45,100 nucleotides of DNA from an uncultured Johnsonella sp. (GTDB lineage Bacteria; Bacillota; Clostridia; Lachnospirales; Lachnospiraceae): assembly GCA_937927235.1 (NCBI GenBank), contig CALBCM010000033.1, positions 1 to 45,100 on the forward strand, written 5' to 3'. Positions within the stretch are counted from its first letter, which is position 1, and each line of letters starts with the position of its first letter. The notes under the pieces were generated by a model. That model did no database searches, was not told the DNA's origin, and saw only the letters and a list, made by a program, of their open reading frames with translations. Of the stretch, positions 7,675 to 15,755 are shown piece after piece. The position numbers were made by a program, and so were the translations under genes.

Positions 7675-9630
7675 TTATTTGCTTTCTTTCTTGCCGCCTA
7701 TATTAAGGAAAGTAATCAGCAGCATCGCACCTAATACAGTTCCTACGATCATAGCAATCAAGTACATTACCGGATTAGAAACGGCTCCGACCAAAACGGC
7801 AAACATACCTCCATGCGGAGCCTTTGACCTGCAATTAAACAACATGCTTAAAGCACCGGCAACCCCGCTGGAAATAAACAATGCCGGTATTACTCTTATA
7901 GGATTGCTTGCTGCAAAGGGTATCGCTCCCTCTGTTATAAAGGACAGTCCCATTACATAGTTTACTAAAGCACCACTTCTTTGTGCCTTTGGCCATATAT
8001 TTTTATTTATCGTAGCTGAAAGTGCTATTGCCAGAGGTGGTGTCATGCCGCCTATCATAACCGCAGCCATAACATCACTACCTGCTGCACCGGCAGAAGT
8101 TACAAAAGCCGTTCCTGTAACATAAGCAGCCTTATTTATAGGACCTCCCATATCTATAGCCATCATAGAGCCGACCACAAAACCCAGAAGAACCTTTCCG
8201 CTGCCGCTCAAGCTTTCAATAAAATTTCTAAGTCCCGTCATTACACTTGCCATAGGTGCGTTTACAACAAATAGCATCAGTACACCCATGATAAAAGAGC
8301 CAAGTACGGGGAATAAGAAGATTGGCTTGATTCCGTCCAATGAGCGCGGTATCCATGAAAAGGCATACCTCAGCGCAATGACAATGCCGCCTGCCAAAAA
8401 TCCAGCTACTAAGGCACCTAAAAATCCTGACGGAGTGTAGCCCAGCCACGCTTCGCTCTGTAAGCTCAGTATGCTTGGGTCTGCTAATATACCGCCTACT
8501 ACTCCGACTATAAAACCGGGTCTGTCGGCTATGCTCCTGCCTATGAAGCCGGCTAATACAGGCAGCATCATACTAAATGACAGCTTACCTAAAACAAATA
8601 ATAATTCTGCAAATCTATTATAGCTTGGGTCCTCCGGATTAAACGAGTTTATTCCCCAGAAGAAGGATAAGGCTATAAGTATTCCTCCGGCAACTACGAA
8701 GGGCAGCATATTACTTACACCGTCCATCAGGTACTTGTAAATTTTGCGTCCTATGCTCTCTCCCTCTGTATTTTCTGTGCCGCTGCCGCTGTCACCCTGG
8801 TGATGATAAATATTAGCCTTGCCGTCCAACACAGTTTTTATCAGCTCCTTAGGCTTGTTTATTCCGTCAGCAACCTTGGTGAATAAAGTCGGATGTCCGT
8901 CAAATCTCGCAATCTCCACTTTTTTATCCGCTGCAACTATAATGCCTACAGCCCTGTCTATATCTTCTTTTGTTAATTTATTTTCAACTCCGATTTGTCC
9001 ATTAGTTTCAACCTTAACCTCAAGCCCCATCTCCTTGGCAGCCTCTTTTATCTTCTCTGCCGCCATAAAGGTATGAGCTATACCGGTAGGACAGGCTGTA
9101 ACAGCTATTATATAGGGCTTGTCTTTTTGCTCCTTACTTTCTGCTTCTGCTACAGTTTCTTTCGGCTCCTGTGTGGCTTTAACAAAGCTTTCAAATACAA
9201 TCTTAACTTCCTCCTTTGTAGCAGCCTTGTCCAGTCCTGCCTTGACCTCCGCATTCATAAGTGCAGTGGATAAGGTAGCCAGTGCCTTTAAATGCTCGTC
9301 TGCTCCATTTGCCGGAGCACATATCATAAAAATATGTTTGGCAGGCATACTGTCAAAGCTTTCCCATTCTATGCCTTCATTACTCTTAGCATAAATTATC
9401 ATGGCTTTTTCAAAGGCTTTAGCCTTAGCATGCGGTATGGCTATGCCATCTCCTACGCCGGTAGTAGACATGCTTTCACGTTCCAGCAGAGCCTGTAAAA
9501 ATTCATCCTTGCTTTTTATTACTCCCTTTTCCACCAACATACCTGTCAATTTATCCAAGGCTTCTTTCTTGTTCTTGGCTGAAAAATTAAATTGAACTAA
9601 ATCAAATTGAATCAGTTGTGTTAATTCCAT
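7675..9630 (-). CDS. fruA: PTS fructose transporter, fused EIIA-EIIB-EIIC
   Basis: This inner-membrane protein imports fructose and phosphorylates it to fructose 1-phosphate using the phosphoenolpyruvate phosphotransferase chain. It has 651 residues. EIIA (about 1-150) carries the phospho-histidine H67 in GDGIAIPHAKA. EIIB (about 170-270) carries the phospho-cysteine C180 in AVTACPTGIAHTF. EIIC (about 300-640) is the multi-spanning membrane permease. A charged, glycine- and serine-rich linker near residues 275-290 joins IIB to IIC. The A-B-C order is the usual one in Firmicutes FruA. It follows fruK by 29 bases; ribosome site GGAGGGGG precedes the ATG. Confidence 0.95.
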   Translation of the reverse strand: MELTQLIQFDLVQFNFSAKNKKEALDKLTGMLVEKGVIKSKDEFLQALLERESMSTTGVGDGIAIPHAKAKAFEKAMIIYAKSNEGIEWESFDSMPAKHIFMICAPANGADEHLKALATLSTALMNAEVKAGLDKAATKEEVKIVFESFVKATQEPKETVAEAESKEQKDKPYIIAVTACPTGIAHTFMAAEKIKEAAKEMGLEVKVETNGQIGVENKLTKEDIDRAVGIIVAADKKVEIARFDGHPTLFTKVADGINKPKELIKTVLDGKANIYHHQGDSGSGTENTEGESIGRKIYKYLMDGVSNMLPFVVAGGILIALSFFWGINSFNPEDPSYNRFAELLFVLGKLSFSMMLPVLAGFIGRSIADRPGFIVGVVGGILADPSILSLQSEAWLGYTPSGFLGALVAGFLAGGIVIALRYAFSWIPRSLDGIKPIFLFPVLGSFIMGVLMLFVVNAPMASVMTGLRNFIESLSGSGKVLLGFVVGSMMAIDMGGPINKAAYVTGTAFVTSAGAAGSDVMAAVMIGGMTPPLAIALSATINKNIWPKAQRSGALVNYVMGLSFITEGAIPFAASNPIRVIPALFISSGVAGALSMLFNCRSKAPHGGMFAVLVGAVSNPVMYLIAMIVGTVLGAMLLITFLNIGGKKESK

Positions 9631-9659
9631 TTTCCCCCTCCTGAATTTTATTAAAAAAT

Positions 9660-10577
9660 TTATACGATTTTTTCCACCTTGATTTGCGGCAACAGCTCCT
9701 CTATCAGCTCTCTCCTGCCTACTCCAGCTGAAAAAGAAGTAGCTCCGCCGGCTGCTGAAGCATACTGCAAACTCAGACCATAATCTTTCGTTTCATCATA
9801 CTTTGCCACAAACATAGCCAGCATACTGTCTCCGGCGGCAACAGTTGAAACCACCTTGCCTTTTGCTGTATTGGCACTAAACACCTCTCCGGTTTCCGCA
9901 AATAACACAGCTCCTTTGCTTCCCCTTGAAACCAGCACATTTTTGCTGCCTTTATCTTGTAATTTTCTGGCATATTTTACTATGTCCTCAAAGGAATTAA
10001 TTTCTGCTCCAAACATCTCTCCAAGCTCAAATTCATTCGGCTTGACAATAAAGGGGGCATATTTCAAAGTATCCAGCACCAGGTCTTTATTACTGTCCAC
10101 CACCAGCTTAGCTCCCTTTTCCCTTACCTTTTCCGCTATTCTAGCAAAATCCGACGACTCCATACCGGCTATGATATTTCCGGATAAAAATACAGTGTCT
10201 TCACTGTTTAACTCCTCTAAACCGACAAAAAAATCTCTGATATTTTCTTTACTGACTTGACTGCTCTGCCCGTTGATTTCCGTTTCTGTTTCAGTCGTCA
10301 GCTTAATGTTTATCCTCGTAAAGCCTTTTGTTTCCACAAAATTACAGCTTATACCGTCTTTTTTCAATTCCTCCTTTATAAAATATCCGGTAAATCCGGC
10401 AATAAAGCCAAGCGCCTTACTCTCTTTGCCGATATTTTTTAATAACATTGAAATATTTATCCCCTTGCCTCCTACGACATAACCGGCTTCTCCCGTTCTA
10501 TTGAGCTTGCCAAGTTCAAAATTTTCAGCCCTTGTAAGCATATCAATAGCGGGATTTAATGTTATTGTATAGTACAT
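9660..10577 (-). CDS. fruK: 1-phosphofructokinase FruK
   Basis: FruK phosphorylates fructose 1-phosphate, the product of the FruA transporter, to fructose 1,6-bisphosphate with ATP. The protein has 305 residues and is a PfkB-family sugar kinase. The N-terminal signature is TLNPAIDM with the GGKGIN glycine segment; the C-terminal anion-hole motif appears as VAAGDSM with the catalytic aspartate. The tagatose-6-phosphate kinase LacC is similar, but pairing with a fructose EIIABC favours FruK. A DeoR-type fruR, which often precedes fruK, is absent. The ATG is preceded by GGGAGGAG. Confidence 0.93.
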   Translation of the reverse strand: MYYTITLNPAIDMLTRAENFELGKLNRTGEAGYVVGGKGINISMLLKNIGKESKALGFIAGFTGYFIKEELKKDGISCNFVETKGFTRINIKLTTETETEINGQSSQVSKENIRDFFVGLEELNSEDTVFLSGNIIAGMESSDFARIAEKVREKGAKLVVDSNKDLVLDTLKYAPFIVKPNEFELGEMFGAEINSFEDIVKYARKLQDKGSKNVLVSRGSKGAVLFAETGEVFSANTAKGKVVSTVAAGDSMLAMFVAKYDETKDYGLSLQYASAAGGATSFSAGVGRRELIEELLPQIKVEKIV

Positions 10578-10635
10578 CCATACTCCTCCCTTTTTATTTT
10601 ACATGTAATATAACCAACCTTTAGCATACAAATAT

Positions 10636-10644
10636 ATTATATCA
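10636..10644 (-). promoter_or_regulatory. Extended -10 promoter of fruK-fruA
   Basis: On the minus strand TGATATAAT forms an extended -10 element about 60 bases before the fruK start codon. The -35 region is weak (ATATAA at the expected distance), which suits an extended -10 promoter. No repressor site is obvious. Confidence 0.5.
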
Positions 10645-10682
10645 TAATTACTACTTAATTATATAGGCAATTAGATATTCTT

Positions 10683-10778
10683 AAAAGGACTGCTAAAGTT
10701 TGTATAAACCTCTAAACCGGTATCCTATAATTCCGATTAGGTTTGAAGATTTACACAAAAATTAAAACAGTCCCTTAA
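10683..10778. repeat. Long imperfect inverted repeat between fruK and the lipoprotein gene
   Basis: AAGGACTG at 10685-10692 pairs with CAGTCCCTT at 10768-10776, followed inwards by AGTTTGTATAAA with TTTACACAAA, AAACCT with AGGTTT, and CGG with CCG. The arms are about 45 bases each. T-rich runs follow on both strands, so it can act as a terminator for the lipoprotein gene. Its size and end sequence also fit a small non-autonomous transposon. Confidence 0.55.
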
Positions 10779-10792
10779 TTTTTTTAGATTTT

Positions 10793-11590
10793 TTATTTTA
10801 ATTCTATATTTATATTTTTAAAATCCTTCCTTTGCCCTATTTGGAGGTGCAGGGCATTGTCGTACATAATGCTTTCTTTCTTATAAACCAGAATCTTTTC
10901 CTTTCCCTGCTCATAGACTATAGGTCCCGACCTTTCACCCTTACTGTCTATTGCCAGAAACATATTTTCATACATCTTACCCGTACCCTCTTCTAAGTAT
11001 AATGCGACATATTCAGGGTAAAACACTGCCTTTTTAATCACTGCGGAGTCCTCTTTAATCTGAATGCCTTTATCCAGTACCTGCTCTTCCTTGTTTTCTT
11101 TCCTTGGAGCAAAGGTACACTCCAATCCGTTTATTCGAATTTTTATCTCATCACTTTCATTAATATTGCAAAGGTTTACATAGCAGGTATATTCTGAATC
11201 AAACCAATAGCCAAATTCAGACTCGGGCTCAATATTTATACTGATATTTGAAAGACCTATGCCTTTTTTACTCCTATGAATAAATTTCAAATAGGTATCC
11301 GTATTGGTATCTTTTATTTTAAATGCCAGCTTGTATACAGGAGCGCTGCCGTATACGCCTATGGGTTCTAGGCGGATGCCCTGCTCATCCGTTTCTGAAT
11401 AAATATTTTGCTTTTGGCTTTCACCTTCTCCTTCAATGCTTTTATCTTCTGCTTTGGCAGATTTTTTTCTTGTAGGGCTTTGGCTTTCCACAGCGGAGGC
11501 TTGACTTGATGAATCCTCGACAGAAGCACAGCCGGACAGCATTAAGCCGACCAATAACAGATAAATCAGATTAAAGCTTGTTTTTCTCAT
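10793..11590 (-). CDS. Putative lipoprotein of unknown function
   Basis: I do not recognise a family. The 265-residue product has a lipoprotein signal: MRKTSF, a hydrophobic stretch, then LMLSGC with the lipidated cysteine at residue 21. A low-complexity serine/lysine/glutamate linker (about residues 24-60) follows. The rest looks like a beta-rich extracytoplasmic domain with many aromatic and charged residues. The start is the ATG at 11590, seven bases after AGGAGG; an upstream TTG that overlaps the ribosome site is unlikely. The gene stands alone between the fructose operon and the ribosomal cluster terminator. Confidence 0.7.
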   Translation of the reverse strand: MRKTSFNLIYLLLVGLMLSGCASVEDSSSQASAVESQSPTRKKSAKAEDKSIEGEGESQKQNIYSETDEQGIRLEPIGVYGSAPVYKLAFKIKDTNTDTYLKFIHRSKKGIGLSNISINIEPESEFGYWFDSEYTCYVNLCNINESDEIKIRINGLECTFAPRKENKEEQVLDKGIQIKEDSAVIKKAVFYPEYVALYLEEGTGKMYENMFLAIDSKGERSGPIVYEQGKEKILVYKKESIMYDNALHLQIGQRKDFKNINIELK

Positions 11591-11745
11591 ATATAAACCT
11601 CCTATCTTCAATTAAAAATATAATGTACCTTTAATTTCTCTCAAAGTATACACCCGCTCTGCCTGCACTTTCAATTAAATTATCTTAAGAATCTTTAAAT
11701 TCCATGCAACAAATTCATTAATTTTTATACCTACCTTCACTCAAT

Positions 11746-11776
11746 AAAAAAGCCGGAGACAAGCCTCCGGTTTTTT
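11746..11776 (-). terminator. Bidirectional terminator at the end of the ribosomal protein cluster
   Basis: CCGGAG and CTCCGG form a stem, with six A's on one side and six T's on the other, directly after the rplQ stop. It is a canonical intrinsic terminator on the minus strand and symmetrical enough to work on both. Confidence 0.9.
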
Positions 11777-11781
11777 ATTAA

Positions 11782-12318
11782 TTAAACAAACTCAAGCACT
11801 ACTTCCATAGCAGCATCGCCCTTACGCTGTCCGAGCTTGATAATTCTGGTATAGCCGCCGTTTCTGTCGGCATATTTGGGACCATACTCATCAAAAAGCT
11901 TCGCAGCGAGGTCGATTTTCTTAGTATTTTTCTTTCTTCCTGCGGCTTCCTTTGGGACAAATTTCGGTACATAAAGCACTGAATAAATCTTTCTCCTTAC
12001 GTTAAGCCTTGAAGGCTTGTCCTTCTTAATTTCCTTGTCAACTTCATCATAAACGGTAACCTTCCTGCCGTCTACAACTTCCTTAACTCTTTTGCCGCTG
12101 CTGTCTTTGCGTGCTACCTTTGCCTTAACAGTAACGGTTTCATAATTGTCTTTTTCTCTTACGGCAGCTGCAACAAGAGATTCAACAATTTTTCTCACTT
12201 CTTTCGCTCTGGCTTCTGTAGTAGTTATTTTGCCATAGTTAATAAGTGCGGTAGCCTGATTTCTAAGCAATGCCTTTCTTTGACTTGAGGTCATTGAAAG
12301 CTTCTTTTTTCTTGGCAT
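11782..12318 (-). CDS. rplQ: 50S ribosomal protein L17, long form
   Basis: L17 (bL17) is a large-subunit protein near the exit tunnel. The N-terminal core (SSQRKALLRNQATALINYGKITTTEARAKEVRK) and the C-terminal NGGYTRIIKLGQRKGDAAMEVVLEFV are typical. At 178 residues it is about 50 longer than the common form. The extra part is a lysine-rich middle insert (about residues 68-140: RKVTVYDEVDKE, KKDKPSRLNVRRK). Long L17 forms are known to me from Clostridia. It is the last gene of the cluster, 127 bases after rpoA, and ends at an intrinsic terminator. Confidence 0.95.
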   Translation of the reverse strand: MPRKKKLSMTSSQRKALLRNQATALINYGKITTTEARAKEVRKIVESLVAAAVREKDNYETVTVKAKVARKDSSGKRVKEVVDGRKVTVYDEVDKEIKKDKPSRLNVRRKIYSVLYVPKFVPKEAAGRKKNTKKIDLAAKLFDEYGPKYADRNGGYTRIIKLGQRKGDAAMEVVLEFV

Positions 12319-12341
12319 TTATTTTTCCTCCATTCATGGAA

Positions 12342-12376
12342 GTACATACATGCTTCTTTGGACTTACTGTATGTAC
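12342..12376 (-). promoter_or_regulatory. Hairpin in the rpoA-rplQ gap
   Basis: GTACATACA and TGTATGTAC form a perfect nine-pair stem around a 17-base loop, about 24 bases before the rplQ start. No T-run follows, so it is not an obvious terminator. It could be an RNA processing or translation control site. Confidence 0.45.
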
Positions 12377-12445
12377 AAAGCTGTCTAAAAGCTCATTAAG
12401 CTTATGCTTTAACAAGCTCTTAAAGGTTTATATTTTATATCGTTT

Positions 12446-13402
12446 TTAAATGTCATCCTCCTGCCTGAGAGAAAGTCCAAGCTCCTTAAGTTTTGTAAGA
12501 ACTTCCTCAAGAGATTTCCTCCCAAGATTTCTGACTTTCATCATATCATCAGGAGTTTTATTGCAAAGTTCCTCAACAGTATTGATGCCTGCCCTTTTAA
12601 GACAGTTGTAAGAACGCACTGAAAGCTCAAGCTCATCAATATTCATCTCAAGAGCTTTTTCCTTGCCGTCTTCCTCTTTTTCAACCATTATCTCCGCAGT
12701 TTTTGCATTTTCAGAAAGATTAATAAAAAGGCTCAGGTGCTCACTTAAAACCTTTGCTGCAAAGCTGACCGCCTCATCAGGCATCATAGCACCGTTTGTG
12801 AACACATCAAGCGTAAGCTTGTCGTAATCGGTCATCTGACCTACACGTGTATTCTCAACAAGCAGGTTTACCCTTTCAACCGGCGTATACTCAGAGTCAA
12901 TTGATATTATGCCTATAGGTGAATCATCGCCCTTATTCTTGTCAGCTCCTACATAGCCCCTGCCGTTTGTTATAATAAGCTCCATACTGAATTTAACGCC
13001 GCTTACAGTGGCGATAATCTGCTCTTTATTTATTATTTCAATTTCAGGACCACATTTAATATCAGCTGCTGTAACCACACCCTCTCCATCAAAATCAATA
13101 TAAGCGGTAACGTTCTCATTATCCTTATTATTATTATTTTTGATTACAAGGTTTTTTATATTCATTATAATTTCAGTTACATCTTCTTTTACACCATCAA
13201 TCGTAGAAAACTCATCACGTACACCATCAATCTTAACCTGGCTTACCGCTGTACCCGGAAGTGATGAAAGCATAATCCTCCTGAGAGAATTTCCAAGAGT
13301 AGTGCCGTACCCTCTCTCAAGCGGCTCGCACACAAATCTGCCAAAAGTTTTATCTTCTGAAATCTCTGCAATCTCTATATTTGGTTTTTCAAAATCGAAC
13401 AC
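12446..13402 (-). CDS. rpoA: DNA-directed RNA polymerase subunit alpha
   Basis: Alpha dimerises to nucleate assembly of RNA polymerase and contacts promoter UP elements and activators. The protein has 318 residues, the usual length. The N-terminal domain shows GYGTTLGNSLRRIMLSSLPG. A linker rich in Glu/Lys leads to the C-terminal domain with ELSVRSYNCLKRAGINTVEEL and VRNLGRKSLEEV. The start is a GTG at 13402, seven bases after GGAGG; the ATG closer to the ribosome site is out of frame. It follows rpsD after an unusually structured gap of 130 bases. Confidence 0.97.
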   Translation of the reverse strand: MFDFEKPNIEIAEISEDKTFGRFVCEPLERGYGTTLGNSLRRIMLSSLPGTAVSQVKIDGVRDEFSTIDGVKEDVTEIIMNIKNLVIKNNNNKDNENVTAYIDFDGEGVVTAADIKCGPEIEIINKEQIIATVSGVKFSMELIITNGRGYVGADKNKGDDSPIGIISIDSEYTPVERVNLLVENTRVGQMTDYDKLTLDVFTNGAMMPDEAVSFAAKVLSEHLSLFINLSENAKTAEIMVEKEEDGKEKALEMNIDELELSVRSYNCLKRAGINTVEELCNKTPDDMMKVRNLGRKSLEEVLTKLKELGLSLRQEDDI

Positions 13403-13439
13403 TTCATTTCCTCCTTCTTATGTTGTAATAAACAGTATC

Positions 13440-13519
13440 GGCAGATAGATAAGCTCTGTACTGCCTTCAGGTGGACAAAAGCCTGGAAATGCCGGTATAC
13501 TAAAAAGCATACACGGCAT
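13440..13519 (-). promoter_or_regulatory. Three consecutive hairpins in the rpsD-rpoA gap
   Basis: GGCAG/CTGCC (13440-13465), CAGG/CCTG (about 13467-13485) and ATGCCGGTAT/ATACaCGGCAT (13489-13519) are three inverted repeats in succession. The last is a ten-pair stem with one bulge. No strong T-run follows on the minus strand. Control of rpoA expression relative to rpsD is possible; this is inference from structure only. Confidence 0.4.
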
Positions 13520-13532
13520 AAACCTGCTGTTA

Positions 13533-14126
13533 TTACTTGGAGTATAACTCGACTATAAGAAGCTCATCTACCGGAACATCTATTTCTTCTCTTGTAGGAA
13601 GTGACTTAATGCTGCCCTTAAGATTGTCAAGGTCTGCTTCAAGCCATGCCGGAACCATACGTCCGTTTGTCTGCTCAACAACTTCTTTATATCTTGCAGA
13701 AGACTTTACATTTTCTCTGATTTCAATTACATCTCCTGTCTTTACAAGATATGAGGGTATATTTATGCACTTTCCATTTACAAGCACATGCTTATGGTCA
13801 ACTATCTGACGTGTTTCTCGCCTTGTTCTGCCGAATCCCATACGGAAAATTACATTGTCAAGCCTTCTCTCAAGAAGTATCATAAGGTTTTCACCTACCT
13901 GACCCTTCATTCTGGAAGCCTTTGCATAATAATTTCTGAACGGTTTTTCAAGCACTCCGTAAATGAATTTGGCTTTCTGCTTTTCTCTAAGCTGATTGCC
14001 ATATTCACTTAATTTTCTATTGGCTCTTTTTAAGTCTCTGTTTGATTTCTTATCGATACCGATGTAAATCGGATCAAGTCCGAGTGATCTGCATCTTTTA
14101 AGAACGGGAACTCTATTAACTGCCAC
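13533..14126 (-). CDS. rpsD: 30S ribosomal protein S4
   Basis: S4 (uS4) is a primary 16S rRNA binder and, in many bacteria, a translational repressor of its own operon. The protein has 197 residues. The S4 domain is visible as LERRLDNVIFRMGFGRTRRETRQIVDHKHVLVNG. The N-terminus lacks the zinc-binding cysteines found in some S4 proteins and carries a single Cys only. It follows rpsK by 15 bases. The structured gap after it precedes rpoA. Confidence 0.97.
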   Translation of the reverse strand: MAVNRVPVLKRCRSLGLDPIYIGIDKKSNRDLKRANRKLSEYGNQLREKQKAKFIYGVLEKPFRNYYAKASRMKGQVGENLMILLERRLDNVIFRMGFGRTRRETRQIVDHKHVLVNGKCINIPSYLVKTGDVIEIRENVKSSARYKEVVEQTNGRMVPAWLEADLDNLKGSIKSLPTREEIDVPVDELLIVELYSK

Positions 14127-14141
14127 TTTAAATACCTCCTG

Positions 14142-14540
14142 TTAGACTCTTCTACGTTTTGGTGGACGACACCCGTTATGCGGTACCGGAGTTACATCCT
14201 TAATACTGGTTACTTCTATTCCGCAGGCAGCAAGAGCACGTATTGCAGCCTCTCTGCCTGAACCTGGACCCTTTACCATAACGTCTACATATTTAAGACC
14301 ATGTATTAAAGCCGCCTTTGCAGCAGTTTCAGCAGCCATTGATGCTGCATACGGAGTAGATTTCTTTGAACCTCTAAATCCAAGACCACCGGCACTTGCC
14401 CATGACAATGCATTGCCCTGAGTATCAGTCAATGTAACTATTGTATTGTTAAATGATGACTGGATATGAGCCTGTCCGCGTTCAACGTTTTTCTTAATGC
14501 GTTTTTTAGTCACCCTTTTGGTGGACGCTTTATTTGCCAT
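14142..14540 (-). CDS. rpsK: 30S ribosomal protein S11
   Basis: S11 (uS11) lies on the platform of the small subunit near the mRNA exit. The 132-residue product shows the family signature GNALSWASAGGLGFRGSKKSTPYAA and the C-terminal VTPVPHNGCRPPKRRRV. It is co-directional with rpsM upstream, after an unusually wide gap of 108 A/T-rich bases in which I see no clear promoter or hairpin. Confidence 0.97.
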   Translation of the reverse strand: MANKASTKRVTKKRIKKNVERGQAHIQSSFNNTIVTLTDTQGNALSWASAGGLGFRGSKKSTPYAASMAAETAAKAALIHGLKYVDVMVKGPGSGREAAIRALAACGIEVTSIKDVTPVPHNGCRPPKRRRV

Positions 14541-14648
14541 CTAAACTAACCTACTTTCTTTAAACTAAAACAACTTACGTTCCTGTTTTTAAAACATGCA
14601 ACGTTTAGCATTTTCGTAAAATAACTATCTTTCATTAATTTTAACAAA

Positions 14649-15017
14649 TTATTTCTTCTTATTTGCAACTGTCTTTCTAGGACCTTTACGAGTTCTGGCA
14701 TTCGTTTTTGTTTTTTGTCCGCGCACCGGCAGACCCTTTCTATGACGTATGCCTCTATAACAGCCTATTTCCTGAAGTCTTTTTATATTAAGTGCAATCT
14801 CTCTGCGCAGATCACCCTCAACCACCTGACTTTCAGTTATAACTGCAGCTATTTTCTTCACCTCGTCATCTGTCAAGTCCTTAACTCTGGTATCCAGACT
14901 GACAGCAGCCTCTGAAAGTATGCGTCTTGAGCTTGATACTCCTATACCATAAATATAGGTCAAGCCAATCTCTACACGTTTCTCTCTCGGTAAATCAACA
15001 CCAGCAATACGAGCCAT
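14649..15017 (-). CDS. rpsM: 30S ribosomal protein S13
   Basis: S13 (uS13) sits in the head of the small subunit and bridges to the large subunit. The 122-residue product begins MARIAGVDLPREKRVEIGLTYIYGIG and ends with the basic tail GQKTKTNARTRKGPRKTVANKKK; RGIRHRKGLPVRGQ is the characteristic block. It is 34 bases after rpmJ, the normal order of the alpha operon. Confidence 0.97.
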   Translation of the reverse strand: MARIAGVDLPREKRVEIGLTYIYGIGVSSSRRILSEAAVSLDTRVKDLTDDEVKKIAAVITESQVVEGDLRREIALNIKRLQEIGCYRGIRHRKGLPVRGQKTKTNARTRKGPRKTVANKKK

Positions 15018-15051
15018 GTCTTATGTTTCCCTCCTTATTAATTTTTTAAAA

Positions 15052-15165
15052 TTAACCCTGTCTTTGTTTGTGCTTGGGATTTTCACAGATTACTCTGATA
15101 GCCCCTTTTCTCTTAATGATTTTACACTTTTCACAAATGGGTTTAACCGAAGATCTAACCTTCAT
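15052..15165 (-). CDS. rpmJ: 50S ribosomal protein L36, zinc-binding form
   Basis: A 37-residue reading frame starts at the ATG at 15165 and encodes L36 (bL36). It begins [15 protein letters not shown] and has the zinc ligands C11, C14, C27 and H32, so it is the zinc-containing form. The start has AGGAGAG upstream. It sits 88 bases after infA and 34 before rpsM, the conserved place for this gene. It assembles into the large subunit near the A-site region. Confidence 0.96.
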
Positions 15166-15253
15166 TGTAACTCTCCTTTCCCCTCTGCCGACAAAGTCGC
15201 CCGAATATTATATCACCGTGATGTAGCTTTATCAAGCAATTTTTGTCTTATTC

Positions 15254-15472
15254 TTATTTGTCACGCCATATAATCCTGCCCTTTGACAGGTCATAGGGGG
15301 ACAGCTCTATAGTCACCTTATCCCCCGGCAGGATTCGTATATAATTCATACGAAGCTTGCCGCTTATATGTGCAAGTACCTGGTGACCATTTTCAAGCTC
15401 GACCTGAAACATGGTATTAGGTAATTTTTCTACTACCACTCCTTCAATTTCTATAACATCTGATTTAGACAT
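15254..15472 (-). CDS. infA: Translation initiation factor IF-1
   Basis: IF-1 occupies the A site of the 30S subunit during initiation and cooperates with IF-2 and IF-3. The 72-residue product is one S1-like OB fold, SKSDVIEIEGVVVEKLPNTMF with NGHQVLAHISGKLRMNYIRI and the C-terminal KGRIIWR. The length is exactly that of the family. Its ATG overlaps the end of the upstream KOW-protein gene by 8 bases, which suggests translational coupling. Confidence 0.97.
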   Translation of the reverse strand: MSKSDVIEIEGVVVEKLPNTMFQVELENGHQVLAHISGKLRMNYIRILPGDKVTIELSPYDLSKGRIIWRDK

Positions 15473-15740
15473 CTATTACCTCCAAACATTTTAGAAAATG
15501 TTTAATTTCTTCGTTGGTGATGCTTTGCGAAAGCACTTTATTTACAAACTCAGCATCTTTGGACTCTAAAACCTTAACATGCTTTATGTTTTTTTTCTTA
15601 GGCGATTCAAGCTTGCGTATTCTGCCGTCACTGAGCCATACCAAGCCCTTATCCCGATCAACCTTTATTATAATATATGCTTTATTTTTATCATGTCCGG
15701 CATTTGAAAATGCCACAGCTCCAATTATCTGCTCCGTCAT
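15465..15740 (-). CDS. KOW-domain RNA-binding protein
   Basis: The product of 91 residues has an N-terminal KOW/L14e-like fold (MTEQIIGAVAFSNAGHDKNKAYIIIK), a type found in L14e/L6e/L27e-like proteins and common in Clostridia between map and infA. No experimental function is known to me. It is probably a ribosome- or RNA-associated protein. I take the ATG at 15740; GTG and TTG codons just upstream have no ribosome site, while the ATG has GGTGA before it. It lies 15 bases after map and overlaps infA by 8 bases. Confidence 0.8.
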   Translation of the reverse strand: MTEQIIGAVAFSNAGHDKNKAYIIIKVDRDKGLVWLSDGRIRKLESPKKKNIKHVKVLESKDAEFVNKVLSQSITNEEIKHFLKCLEVIDV

Positions 15741-15755
15741 AGTTTTCACCAAATT

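Noticed and set aside
10578..10682. Missing fruR in this gap
   Set aside because: The gap is about 100 bases with a promoter only; no regulator remnant is visible.
14541..14648. A second promoter between rpsM and rpsK
   Set aside because: The gap is A/T-rich but I see no -35/-10 pair with proper spacing.
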